Part shown: positions 24,596 through 34,400 of the stretch, piece after piece
Layout: the number at the start of each line of letters is the position of its first letter
Numbering within the stretch: position 1 is the stretch's first letter
Source: JBCAXA01 sp038749025
GTDB lineage: Bacteria > Pseudomonadota > Gammaproteobacteria > Steroidobacterales > Woeseiaceae
NCBI GenBank assembly: GCA_038749025.1
Contig: JBCDIL010000005.1
Coordinates: forward strand, 133,389 to 197,388
Length of the DNA stretch: 64,000 nt
Direction of reading: 5' to 3'
Notes under the pieces: model-generated
Database searches by the model: none
The model's input: only the letters and a program-made list of their open reading frames with translations
Told to the model about the DNA's origin: nothing
Program-made: the position numbers and the translations under genes

Positions 24596-25818
24596 GGCGC
24601 GACAGGCACCGGTTCGAACGGGTCGACGTTGTTCACCCACACCGGGAAGCGGCCCTCCCACAACGCTTTGATCCAGCGCTCGAACAGCGGTCGTGTGAAA
24701 TCGGTTACCCACAGATTGAACGGAATGTCATTAACAACGGCGAGATACAGCAACGGCGTCTGCAACGCGGTGTGCGTGTCTGAGCCGCTATCGATATACA
24801 CCTTGTACCGGCCTGGGTAGGCCGCGTTGATCGGACCGTGCACGCCGAGAATCAGCGCCCGATACAGCTCTTGGGTTGGCACCTGCAAGAAGAACCGGTT
24901 GGTGGTATCGCCATCGGTCGAATAGAACGCCTCGCGAATGGTCCGATCACGCGACAAACGCCATTTCACGATCTCTGTGCCCTGGCCTAGCTCATCGCAA
25001 TCGGTGCAGCTGCGCGGATAGAACTGCCCAAAGCGCCAGTCCGCCGCACGCGCTAACGCACCGTTTACGTCGAGTAGATTGGTCGCATTCGGTCCGGCGT
25101 CGTTAAAGACCGCAAGGTCGCGATAGTTGCCGTAACGAAACCGCGCAAGAAATGGCGCGAAACTCGAGGCACCGACACCACCCGCACTGGAGCCACCGAC
25201 AACGATTCGCTGTGGCCGGGGAACCAGCCGCTTCGCGACATCGATTCCGGCCGAGAGGTTACGAAGACCACGATGGAAACGAACGGGACCGAGCGGGTAC
25301 TGCGGATCGAGGACATCGTTGTCGCCAGTAAACACAGAGCCATCGCAGTACGGCAAGAACACGATCGAGTAGTCGGCAAACGGATTCGGGATCGCGCCGA
25401 AACCGATGTCCAAACCGTCATCGCTCCACAAGCCAACCGGCGGCGGTGGCGGTGTGTTGTTCGGCACATCGACGATCGGTGTGCACGAATATTGTCCTTG
25501 CCAGCAAGCGCCGCCGCCTTGCGTGAATATCAGCAACTTGTTGGGGTCGCGAATGCGCGAGAACACGGAGTATTCGCTGCCGGTGATGCAGCGTGGTCCG
25601 TCGGCATCAATGGCGAAACGATGTCGAACCCAGCCCGCACCGGCATCTTCTTCGCTACTCGGCTTAAACGCACCGAGGTATTGGGTAACGCCAGCTTGGC
25701 GTAACTCGCGGCGTGCTTGTCGATCTAGCCCGGGTGAAAACCAGCGCCAATCGGCTAAGGCCGTATCGGCCGTGAACGCCAACAGCAAGGCGACCGACAA
25801 CCATCGGAAATGACTCAT
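24592..25818 (-). CDS. Pectin-acetylesterase-family exported hydrolase
   Basis: A 408-residue protein with a Sec signal peptide (cut after TALA, residue 22). The PAE-family motifs are QGGGACWQG, with the oxyanion glycines, then the nucleophile GGSSAGGVG (Ser about residue 210), VFNDAGP with the Asp, and SDTHTAL with the His, forming a Ser-Asp-His triad. Members deacetylate pectin or other polysaccharides and the palmitoleoyl group of Wnt (Notum); bacterial relatives are mostly uncharacterised. GAGGGGGG precedes the ATG. It stands alone and is divergent from the LacI regulator gene, so sugar-dependent control is possible but not shown. Confidence 0.82.
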   Translation of the reverse strand: MSHFRWLSVALLLAFTADTALADWRWFSPGLDRQARRELRQAGVTQYLGAFKPSSEEDAGAGWVRHRFAIDADGPRCITGSEYSVFSRIRDPNKLLIFTQGGGACWQGQYSCTPIVDVPNNTPPPPPVGLWSDDGLDIGFGAIPNPFADYSIVFLPYCDGSVFTGDNDVLDPQYPLGPVRFHRGLRNLSAGIDVAKRLVPRPQRIVVGGSSAGGVGASSFAPFLARFRYGNYRDLAVFNDAGPNATNLLDVNGALARAADWRFGQFYPRSCTDCDELGQGTEIVKWRLSRDRTIREAFYSTDGDTTNRFFLQVPTQELYRALILGVHGPINAAYPGRYKVYIDSGSDTHTALQTPLLYLAVVNDIPFNLWVTDFTRPLFERWIKALWEGRFPVWVNNVDPFEPVPVAP

Positions 25819-25941
25819 GAGACCCCCCTCATCGTATTGATTGGTGTTGTCGCTTTAGTATAGCGCTCCCTGCCGAACACGTTTGACTTCGCGACCGGCA
25901 GCTTGCACTCGCAACTATTAGACAGCAAAGAATCGACCAAT

Positions 25942-25955
25942 TGACAGCGTTGTCA
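25942..25955. promoter_or_regulatory. LacI-type operator upstream of the LacI gene
   Basis: TGACAGCGTTGTCA is a 14-bp palindrome with one mismatch and a central CG, the classical LacI-family operator layout. It overlaps a -35-like TTGACA (25941-25946) with TACGCT 18 bases downstream as a weak -10, 40 bases before the LacI ATG at 25995. This fits autorepression. Confidence 0.65.
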
Positions 25956-25994
25956 GTCAGCCGTTACGCTACGGATGTAGAGCGGAGGTATGCG

Positions 25995-27026
25995 ATGAGT
26001 AAACCAACCATCGACGACGTCGCGAATTTGGCGGGCGTGTCGATTAAAACGGTTTCGCGGGTAGTCAACAACGAACCGAACGTGCGCGACTCCACGCGCA
26101 GCCAGGTCGAGTCCGCGATCTCGCAACTGAACTACCGACCGAATATTTCTGCTCGCAACCTTGCGAGTCACCGCTCGAATCTTGTTGTGCTTATTTATGA
26201 CGATCCGAGCACATCAACGTCGCCGAATGAGAGCATTGCCGTCAGATTGCAACACGGCGCATTACAGGCGTGCCGTCAGGCGAATCGCGAGTTACTGATA
26301 CATCCTTGTAACTACCGCGACAAGAGCGTTCGTCCCGCGCTCCGCTCCCTGATCGCGCGAACGCGCCCAGACGGCGTCGTCATTGCGGCACCGCTTTCAA
26401 ATATGGCGACGATTACTAAGCCATTTGCTGATGCTGGTATCCCATTCGTTCGCTTGTCGCCAGGCCGAAAAAGTACCGCTGAGTTCTCGGTCGGTACTAA
26501 CGATCGAGCGATCTCGGCCGAGATGACTCGCTACCTTGCGAGCCTCGGCCACCGCGATATCGCATTTGTCAGCGGTAACGAACAAGAGCGGGCCGTCGCC
26601 AATAGAAAAATTGGGTATCAGGAAGGACTGTCAGTCTGTGGGATCTCGTATCGCGACTCGCTGGTCATATCCGGTGATAGTTCATTCGAATCGGGCGTTG
26701 CCGCTGCAGAGCGCCTGCTTGCAAGAAAAAAACCGCCAACAGCGATTTTCGCGGCAAACGACTGTATGGCGGCTGGCGTCATGCAGACGGCACAAAAGAA
26801 AGGATTGAGGCTACCCAGTCAACTATCGATTGCTGGATTCGACGACAGCACACTAGCAAAATATTTGAACCCATCATTAACGACCATCCAGCAACCATTA
26901 GCGAAGATGGCCGAATCGGCGGTTTCCGCCTTATTGAGCAACCGTGACGAACACGACCGTCCCAAGGGAATGACCGTAATACCGTCAGTGTTAGTACTTC
27001 GTGAATCAACCGGCCCCGTCCTCTGA
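25995..27026 (+). CDS. LacI-family transcriptional regulator
   Basis: A 343-residue repressor. The HTH is textbook: TIDDVANLAGVSIKTVSRVV (5-24) followed by the hinge helix ISARNLASHRS. The periplasmic-binding-protein-like domain (from about 60) has GVVIAAPLS and AIFAANDCMAAGVMQ, and ends near IPSVLVLRES. GGAGG lies before the ATG at 25995; an upstream in-frame start at 25941 lies in the operator and is not used. LacI proteins usually sense sugars; the nearest candidate target is the PAE-family hydrolase on the other side of the operator region. Confidence 0.9.
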   Translation: MSKPTIDDVANLAGVSIKTVSRVVNNEPNVRDSTRSQVESAISQLNYRPNISARNLASHRSNLVVLIYDDPSTSTSPNESIAVRLQHGALQACRQANRELLIHPCNYRDKSVRPALRSLIARTRPDGVVIAAPLSNMATITKPFADAGIPFVRLSPGRKSTAEFSVGTNDRAISAEMTRYLASLGHRDIAFVSGNEQERAVANRKIGYQEGLSVCGISYRDSLVISGDSSFESGVAAAERLLARKKPPTAIFAANDCMAAGVMQTAQKKGLRLPSQLSIAGFDDSTLAKYLNPSLTTIQQPLAKMAESAVSALLSNRDEHDRPKGMTVIPSVLVLRESTGPVL

Positions 27027-27153
27027 CGCGGTCTTGTTTCAACAAACTCACGGCTAAAGTGTGCTGAATCCCGCCGCGGCACCGCCTAAGCATTGCTCCA
27101 AATTTTGCGGCGAAAGTGGTTGCAAATAGGTAGGTCTGAGCTACGCTTGCGCG

Positions 27154-27909
27154 ATGACTTATTGCTTGGCCGCCTGCGTAGACACCGGGCTGGTGTTCGT
27201 TTCCGACTCGCGTACGAATGCCGGTATCGATCAACTCAGCGCGTTCAGCAAGATGCACGCCTTCGACGAGTTGGACGGGCGGTTTTTCACACTGCTGAGC
27301 GCCGGCAATTTAGCGACCACGCAAGCGGTGGTCGCCCGACTCCAGCGTGACTTGCGCGAAGACGCACCGACCAGCCTAGCGACCGTCACCCGCATGCGCG
27401 AAGCGGCCGACTATGTCGGCGCTATTTCGCTATCAATTCAAGAAAAATACACAGACGAGCAACGCAGCAGCGGCTTCTCACCGGAAGCGAATTTTATTTT
27501 CGGCGGTCAAATCCATGGCAAGCCGCACGCGCTTTTCCAAATCTACCCGCAAGGTAACCACGTTTCGCCAGCTGAGCTGTCGCCGTTCGTGCAGATCGGC
27601 GAACAAAAGTACGGCAAGCCGATTCTCGATCGGATTATCACGCGCGATACCGACCTAGAAATCGTTGCGCGTTGCGGCATGGTATCGATGGACTCGACAA
27701 TGCGCAGTAACGCGAGCGTCGGACCGCCGATTGAGTTAATGATTTACCGCGCCGGCAGCCCCGGTAGCGCGACGCACATCGTGTTTGATGAAAGCGATGG
27801 CTACTTGCGCGCATTGCGCGAAGCCTGGGGCGAGAACCTCCGGCAGGCCTTCGAGGCCTTGCCGCCGATCAGCTTGCCGTCATCGCCGATGAAGGTGGTT
27901 GATGGCTGA
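27154..27909 (+). CDS. Anbu, proteasome-type peptidase homologue
   Basis: A 251-residue Ntn-hydrolase of the Anbu (bacterial proteasome homologue, BPH) family. The Met is followed directly by Thr2 (MTYCLAACVD), the expected N-terminal nucleophile, and VFVSDSRTNAGIDQLSAFSK gives the S2-strand Asp and later Lys of the proteasome active site. TLLSAGNLATTQAV and NFIFGGQIHG are family blocks. Anbu forms open helical or ring-like assemblies; the substrate is unknown. Usual partners (alpha-E, permuted ATP-grasp) lie just right on the opposite strand, and its 3-prime end overlaps that of a zinc metallopeptidase gene by 41 bases. Confidence 0.88.
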   Translation: MTYCLAACVDTGLVFVSDSRTNAGIDQLSAFSKMHAFDELDGRFFTLLSAGNLATTQAVVARLQRDLREDAPTSLATVTRMREAADYVGAISLSIQEKYTDEQRSSGFSPEANFIFGGQIHGKPHALFQIYPQGNHVSPAELSPFVQIGEQKYGKPILDRIITRDTDLEIVARCGMVSMDSTMRSNASVGPPIELMIYRAGSPGSATHIVFDESDGYLRALREAWGENLRQAFEALPPISLPSSPMKVVDG

Positions 27910-28858
27910 ACGCGGTGACTACCGAGTCGACAAAGGCCAGCTTTTCGCCGATCCGCTCGGTAATGACAAACGGATAGGCGTCCTTCAACCCCAGGCTACG
28001 CTGAACCGAATTGATCGATAGCGCGAGTTCTATGAAGCGACCGCGCCAGTCGGCCGCTTCGCTTGCCGCCGTTGCCACCAGTCCATTCGATTCGGCCGCT
28101 TCCAACGCCGCCTGCATGTGCAGATAGTGCGCCCACGTTTCCGCCCAGTCCTCAGCCGGATGGGCGCTCGCGTAACCCGTTATATATGTGTCCGACCAGT
28201 TCGCTGGCGGTCCGTTGTCGTAGTACTGGCGAAGCGCCGCATCATAATCAGCGCGTTCATCGCCAAACAACGCGCGCGCCTCAGCAAGTCGCGCATCGGG
28301 CACGACAACGTGATAGTAGTAGTGCCCAGATTCGTGGCGAAAATGCCCGAGGACCGTTCGGTAAGGCTCGTGCATCTGCTCGCGCATTGCTTCGCGATAA
28401 ACGTCATCCGCCTCGGCCGCGTTAATGGTTATCAAGCCATTGTCGTGACCGGTTGATACATGGTCATCATCGACGTCGGGATTCGTACGTCGATCTTCCT
28501 TGAAAGCAAACTGCATACGGTCTGGATCAACCGGCAGGCCGCAACGCAGTAAGTCGTAGATCAAGCGGCGTTTCGCACGCTCTAGCGTCCGCCAACGACT
28601 GCGGTTTTCGGATTTAGACAAGGCGGGTATGACACGGCTCGTACGGCACGATAAGCAGATCGTGTCGCCATCGGATGCGATCCAGTTACACAGACTGTCG
28701 CTGTCTCGGTAATCGCAAAACGGTAGACCACTGCCCGGCTCAACCTCTGCGACCATCTCCAACCGATTGGCATCGAACGCCAACAATCGCCCGCAACCAC
28801 CGCAGCGGTGGTTGTCGAAGTAAACGGGAAGCCCGCATCGGCAGTGAAACCGCCTCAT
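27869..28858 (-). CDS. Zinc-ribbon metallopeptidase
   Basis: A 329-residue protein with an N-terminal zinc ribbon (Cys6, Cys8, Cys19, Cys22) and a second Cys pair (about Cys68 and Cys71). The metallopeptidase motif HESGH (175-179) lies in GHFRHESGHYYYH, and the family is the putative zinc-binding metallopeptidase family often found with Anbu-type loci. The ATG at 28858 overlaps the stop of the alpha-E gene (ATGA), so it belongs to the leftward operon. Its 3-prime end is antisense to the last 41 bases of Anbu, which could matter for mRNA pairing. Confidence 0.82.
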   Translation of the reverse strand: MRRFHCRCGLPVYFDNHRCGGCGRLLAFDANRLEMVAEVEPGSGLPFCDYRDSDSLCNWIASDGDTICLSCRTSRVIPALSKSENRSRWRTLERAKRRLIYDLLRCGLPVDPDRMQFAFKEDRRTNPDVDDDHVSTGHDNGLITINAAEADDVYREAMREQMHEPYRTVLGHFRHESGHYYYHVVVPDARLAEARALFGDERADYDAALRQYYDNGPPANWSDTYITGYASAHPAEDWAETWAHYLHMQAALEAAESNGLVATAASEAADWRGRFIELALSINSVQRSLGLKDAYPFVITERIGEKLAFVDSVVTAFSHQPPSSAMTAS

Positions 28859-29790
28859 GATGAAACGCGTGGCAAGAACCACGTGTCAGCGATGGCACTG
28901 TGGACGTTCGTAAAGTGCTTCTGCAGGGCGTCTAACTCGCCCGTTACAAACGCAGCGTCCGAATAGCCTTCGGGAATTGCTGGGAGCGCGGCACCGGCTT
29001 TATCGATCGCTGCCAACGTGTCCGCGGGGCGCGGTAGCAGCGCGGTGTTGTAACGTGCCCGCGCGAGACAGCGGGCGATGGCCCGTGGAAACCCGGTATC
29101 GAGGACCAAGAATTCAACGACGTCGCGGCCAACCACTTGCGGTTGCCGGCACTGGCGATACATTTGCAGACCGCTGACCGACTTCAAGACATTGCTCCAC
29201 AAGCTCGACCCATGCCGTTTTACGATATCGGCATTGTGTTGCATATACGCGGCAGCAACATCGACTAAGCGACTCGTCATGTCCGCGCGCTCAAGATGCT
29301 GCCCAAGACGCAAAAAACGAAACGGCGTGTTGTGGCTCATCGTACCGTCAAAGACCCCGTTCAATTGCTGGCAACGACGAATGACTTCGTCGAGAACTTC
29401 AAAGCGTGCATCGCTGCTAACGGCGCGGGTCAGTGCCTGCGCCGCGAAAATGTACAACTCGTTCGCGCTCTCCCACGCTTCCATCGGCAATAGATCACGC
29501 GTATTGCGCAAGTTGTCGCGGGCGCAACGCAGCGACCATGCCACCGACACAGGACTAGTCGGCTCAGCCAGCAAAAAATTAAGCACGGTCTGCTCGTTCG
29601 CGGCATCAGTGCGACCCGCAAACTCGGCTGACGCACCGACGATGCGAATGAGCTCTTCCCAGGCGAGTCCCGCTTCTTCTGGCATATCGAGCAGCTGCTG
29701 TGAATATTGCTGCACGATCCGCGCCGTGTTCTCCGCACGCTCCAGGTACCGACCCGTCCAGTACACCCGCTCTGCTGCGCGCGACAGCAT
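28855..29790 (-). CDS. Alpha-E domain protein
   Basis: A 311-residue all-helical protein of the alpha-E family. It begins MLSRAAERVYWTGRYLERAENTAR, the family signature, followed by long helices such as LRNTRDLLPMEAWESANELY and FLRLGQHLERADMTSRLVDVA. Alpha-E proteins are regularly encoded with a permuted ATP-grasp protein and often a transglutaminase or Anbu, and are thought to act in a peptide- or tag-forming pathway; this is known from comparative genomics only. The start codon overlaps the ATP-grasp stop (TGATG). Confidence 0.88.
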   Translation of the reverse strand: MLSRAAERVYWTGRYLERAENTARIVQQYSQQLLDMPEEAGLAWEELIRIVGASAEFAGRTDAANEQTVLNFLLAEPTSPVSVAWSLRCARDNLRNTRDLLPMEAWESANELYIFAAQALTRAVSSDARFEVLDEVIRRCQQLNGVFDGTMSHNTPFRFLRLGQHLERADMTSRLVDVAAAYMQHNADIVKRHGSSLWSNVLKSVSGLQMYRQCRQPQVVGRDVVEFLVLDTGFPRAIARCLARARYNTALLPRPADTLAAIDKAGAALPAIPEGYSDAAFVTGELDALQKHFTNVHSAIADTWFLPRVSS

Positions 29791-31244
29791 CAGCGCTTGT
29801 CCTCGACGATCCAGGTGTCTTTGCTACCGCCGCCTTGGGATGAGTTAACAACCAGCGAGCCTCGTCGCAGCGCAACCCGTGTCAATCCACCCGGCGTCAC
29901 GCTGATCTCGTCGCCTTGCAGGACAAACGGGCGTAAGTCTAAGTGCCGCGGCTCCAACTCGCCGTCGCAATACGTCGGTGCCGTTGATAGTGACAGCGTG
30001 GGTTGGGCGATGTAGTTGCGTGGTTCTTTTTTGAGTAACGCGCGGAACTCGTCGTGTTCGCGCTCATCAGCATGTGGGCCGATCAACATGCCGTAGCCAC
30101 CCGACTCGTTTGCAGGCTTGACGACAAGCTCCGGAAGGTTTTGTAAAACGTGCGCCAGCGCCTCCGGCTCCGAACAACGCCAGGTCGGCACGTTCGGCAG
30201 GATAGCCTCTTCGCTCAAGTAGTAGCGAATAATCTCGGGCACATACGAGTAAACGACTTTATCGTCAGCGACGCCGGAACCCGGCGCATTCGCAATCGCG
30301 ACATTGCCGGCGCGCCAGGCGCGCATGATCCCCGGCACACCGAGAATGCTGTCGGGACGGAACACCTCGGGATCGAGGAAGACGTCATCGATACGCCGAT
30401 AGATGGTATCGACACGACGGAGGCCGTCGACAGTGCGCATGTAGACACAATCGTCACTGTCGACCGTCAGATCACCGCCCTCGACCAACTCGGCGCCCAT
30501 CGCCTGAGCGAGGTAGGCGTGCTCGAAGTAGGCACTGTTGTAAATGCCCGGCGTCAACACAACCGCTGTGGGCGCATCGCCGTTTCTAGACGGCGGCGCA
30601 ATTGATGCCAACATCGCCGATAACGCGGTTGGGTATTCATCGACGGGGCGAATACGGTGATTACGAAACAGGCCCGGGAAAACCCGTTTGATGACTTTAC
30701 GGTTTTCGAGCATGTAGGACACGCCAGACGGAACGCGCAAGTTGTCTTCGAGAACGTAAACGGTGCCGTCGGCACCGCGTACGAGATCGGAGCCGCAAAC
30801 GTGTGCCCAAACGCCATGGGCCGGTCGCATGCCGCGGCACGGCTCCAGATAGTTGCGTGACGAGTCGATAATCGCTGCGGGTACAACGCCGTCTTTTAGG
30901 ATGGCCCGGTCGTTGTAAAGGTCATCGATAAAGAGGTTCAGCGCGCGCAGTCGCTGAACAAGGCCCGCCTCGATTCGGTCCCACTCCGTGCCGGGCATTG
31001 CCCTCGGAATCATATCGAGCGGCCACGCACGATCGATGTTGTCACCCTCGGAGTAGACGGTGAAGCTGATCCCCATATCGGCGATCGTGCGCTCCACGGC
31101 GTGTTGCCGGGCCGCCAGTTCATCGTCCGACATGGCCCGGAAGTACTCGAGAACGCGCGTAGCATGGTGCCGCGGCGCACCATCAGCACCCACAAGCTCG
31201 TCAAAGTTTCTTTTCAGGTCCTCGGAACCGTGGATTTTGCTCAT
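29790..31244 (-). CDS. Circularly permuted type-2 ATP-grasp protein
   Basis: A 484-residue protein of the circularly permuted ATP-grasp family, a predicted ATP-dependent carboxylate-amine ligase. Blocks include LNLFIDDLYNDRAILKDGVVP, YVLEDNLRVPSGVSYMLENR, VDTIYRRIDDVFLDP, and the ATP-grasp-like VVKPANESGGYGMLIGP. It pairs with the alpha-E gene and is the first gene of the operon divergent from the giant gene. The longer ORF (to 31370) does not resemble the family; the ATG at 31244 has only a weak ribosome site. Confidence 0.88.
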   Translation of the reverse strand: MSKIHGSEDLKRNFDELVGADGAPRHHATRVLEYFRAMSDDELAARQHAVERTIADMGISFTVYSEGDNIDRAWPLDMIPRAMPGTEWDRIEAGLVQRLRALNLFIDDLYNDRAILKDGVVPAAIIDSSRNYLEPCRGMRPAHGVWAHVCGSDLVRGADGTVYVLEDNLRVPSGVSYMLENRKVIKRVFPGLFRNHRIRPVDEYPTALSAMLASIAPPSRNGDAPTAVVLTPGIYNSAYFEHAYLAQAMGAELVEGGDLTVDSDDCVYMRTVDGLRRVDTIYRRIDDVFLDPEVFRPDSILGVPGIMRAWRAGNVAIANAPGSGVADDKVVYSYVPEIIRYYLSEEAILPNVPTWRCSEPEALAHVLQNLPELVVKPANESGGYGMLIGPHADEREHDEFRALLKKEPRNYIAQPTLSLSTAPTYCDGELEPRHLDLRPFVLQGDEISVTPGGLTRVALRRGSLVVNSSQGGGSKDTWIVEDKR

Positions 31245-31414
31245 TGTTGGACTGTAACAGCCGATTAACCCGTCATCGACGCACTTTCGGCAGCGATGCC
31301 GAGCGAGACGGTGTGCGGATGTGACGATATTCGCTCGACCTGGGTCCAAAAAGGCATACTGTCGGCGCAAAACGAAACAATAACCGTTTACACGGGGAAT
31401 CTTGGGGCTCCGCT

Positions 31415-34400
31415 ATGCAACACCGTCACGTTCGTTTGTCGAATCGCCATGGGTACCGCTTCTTGCCGCTGGCGCTTTTGTTCCTTGTGTCGGCCGCGAG
31501 CGCCGTCCCAGTCTGCTCAACCGGCTCGACCGGTGCGGTCACCGTCACCGCCGCGGCTACACGGGTCAATGTCTATTTCGCCGCGCCGGACCCAACCGTT
31601 AGCGAGACACTCGTTACCGCCGGTTCGACCGCGATTCCGATCGACGCGATGCTCGGCGGCCAAGCAGCGAATTTGCACCCTGCCGTCAGTAACACGATCT
31701 CAGCCGGCGACGTGTTGATCATCGTGCAGATGATTGGTGCCGAGATAAACACGGACGACAACCAGGTGTTGACCGGCGACTACGGCGACGGTCCCGGTGG
31801 ATTAGATAACGCGGGCAGTCTCAACAACGCGAATTTCACGGCTGGGCGTTATGAGTTTGTTGTGGCCACCGGCCCGGTCAGCGGCGGCAATATTCCGATC
31901 GAAGGCCGTGGCGCCGGCAATGGCCTTCTCAACGATTACATCAACTCCGACGTCACGACGGCGACACTGGGCTTTCGTCGTTATCAAGTCATTAAGGTTC
32001 CGCAGTTCTCGCAGCTCGCGATCACCGGCGAAATTGTCTCGGACCGGTGGAACGGCCGTTGGGGTGGTATCAGCGCGATTAATGTCCGCGAAAACCTGAA
32101 TCTCGACGGCGGTTCGTTCAACGCCGACGGTCGCGGCTTTCGTGGCGGGCAGTTTTTCCCAGAACGGTCCGACAACACCGGCACACCGGCCGGCAACTTC
32201 GGCTTCAAAGGCGAAGGCATCGCTGGCTTACCGCAACGATTGTTTTCGAGAGTCTTGCTCGCCGAATCACCGGGGTCTGGCGGCGAGGAAACCGGCCCCA
32301 TCGGTTACCCCGGCACCGACAATCTCGGCCCGGTCGGAACCGCTTGGACACGTGACGCCGGTCTTGGCGCGCCCGGCACCGCTGGGTCTGGCGGCGGCAC
32401 CGGCGAGGATGCTGGCGGCGGTGGCGGGGGCAACTTCGCGCGCGGCGGCAGTGGTGGTCAAGGTGTTACCGGCACGGATGCCACTGGCATTGGTGGCGCC
32501 CCGTTCCCGCAACACTTCCCGGCAACACCCGAACGGCTTGTTATGGGCGGCGGCGGCGGCGCCAGTAACGGCGACGACACGGGCGCGCTCGATCTGACGG
32601 TATCGAGTGGCCAGGCGGGGGGCGGCCTGGTGTTTGTTCGTTCCACCGCGATTAACGCGACAGCCAGTGGCGGTTCGGTATCCGCTGATGGTGACGCCGG
32701 CGGTACAGCTGCCTCCGAAGGCGGTGGCGGTGGCGGTGCGGGCGGTACCGTCTTGATTCACACCGACGGCTCAACCGTCGACGGCTTTACCTTCTCAGCA
32801 GTCGGCGGTGCCGGTGGTTCGAGCCTGCAGACGCTAGACGGCGGCGGCGGCGGCGGCTCCGGTGGCGTGATCTGGTTATCGGATACAACGATCGGCAGCG
32901 CGAGTTTCGTCACAACGGGCGGTGCCGCAGGTACCGGTGCCTCCGGTGGTATTTACAACGGTACGGCAGGGGGCGATGGCAACTCGTTAAGTACGCCACC
33001 GATCGCTGCGTTCGATTGCAACTTCGTGACGCTCGGTATCGCAAAACAGCTGACCACCCAAACACGCGTCGGGACGACCGGTGCCGTGTTTGATTTGACG
33101 TTCACGCTGACGGTCGAGAACTTAAGCGCGACGGAGGCGATCAACGTCCAGGTCGCTGACGATCTCGGTGCCGATTTCCCAGGCATCGCGAGCATTACCG
33201 TACAAGGCACACCCGATCTGGGTGGTTTCACGGCGCCAGCGAGCGCGTTCGATGGCGACTCACAACCCAACTTGCTGATCGGTACCGACACATTGCCAGC
33301 CGGTACGACACGCACGATTACCTACACAGTCCGCGTAGATTTCGGCGCGGCACCGGGTCCATTCAGTACCCAAGCGGAAGTGACCAGCTCGCAAATCGCT
33401 GGCGGCTTCGCGCAGGTTCTTGACCGCTCAGACGACGGGCTTGATCCCGACCCAGACGGTGACGGCGACCCTTCGGAGTCGGCCGCTCTCGGCGGCGATA
33501 GCGAGGAGAACGACGCAACGATCGTTACGGTCGATCTCACCGTCAACGCGGCCGTCTGCACGTTCGCGCCGAACCCGGCAAGCCCGACCGATGCCGTGAC
33601 CGCGACGTGTACCGGTGTTGAGACCGGCGGCAGCGTTGACATTCCCGGCATGGTCTGCGGCGTTGAATCCGGCGGCGCGGTGACCTGCACCGGCACGGCC
33701 AGCGATATCGGCTCGGACCCGACGATAACGACCCGTGACGCCGTGGGGAACACGACGACCGGGCCCGGCGACTTCACCGTTGTGGCCGACGCCGATGGCG
33801 ACGGCATCCCGGACGTCATTGAAGGTATGGGCGATACCGACGGCGACGGCATCCCCGATTTCCAAGACACCGATAGCGACAACGACGGCATTCCCGACGG
33901 TGACGAGATCACCAACATTCCGCCCCTGACAGGCGACGACAGTGACGGCGACGGTATTGACGATGCTATCGACGTCGATGTGACGGGCGGCAACGATGCC
34001 AACAACAACGGTATCGATGACGCCTTTGAACCGGCCGATTTCGATGGCGACGGTATTCCGAACCACCTCGATACGGACTCCGACAACGACCGCGTGCCGG
34101 ACGTTATCGAGGGCAACACAGACTTCGACGGCGACGGCAACCCGAACTACCTCGACACCGATGCCGATAACGATGGCATCCCCGATTCGGTCGAGGCCGA
34201 TAACGTACCGGACTTCGCCGGTACTGACGCCGACAATGACGGCATTGACGATGCGTTTGATGTCGATCAGACCGGCGGTGTCGACGATAACGGCAACGGC
34301 ATCGACGATGCTGCGGAGCCGGTCGATACCGATGGCGACGGCAGTCCCGACTACCTCGACATCGACGCCGATGCGGACGGTATTGCGGACATCGTTGAAG

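Noticed and set aside
33322..34140. Long minus-strand ORFs in the repeat region (such as a 272-codon Ser/Pro-rich one)
   Set aside because: They are shadows of the Asp-rich repeats: GAC/GAT codons read on the other strand give Ser/Val-rich low-complexity protein with no start-site signals.
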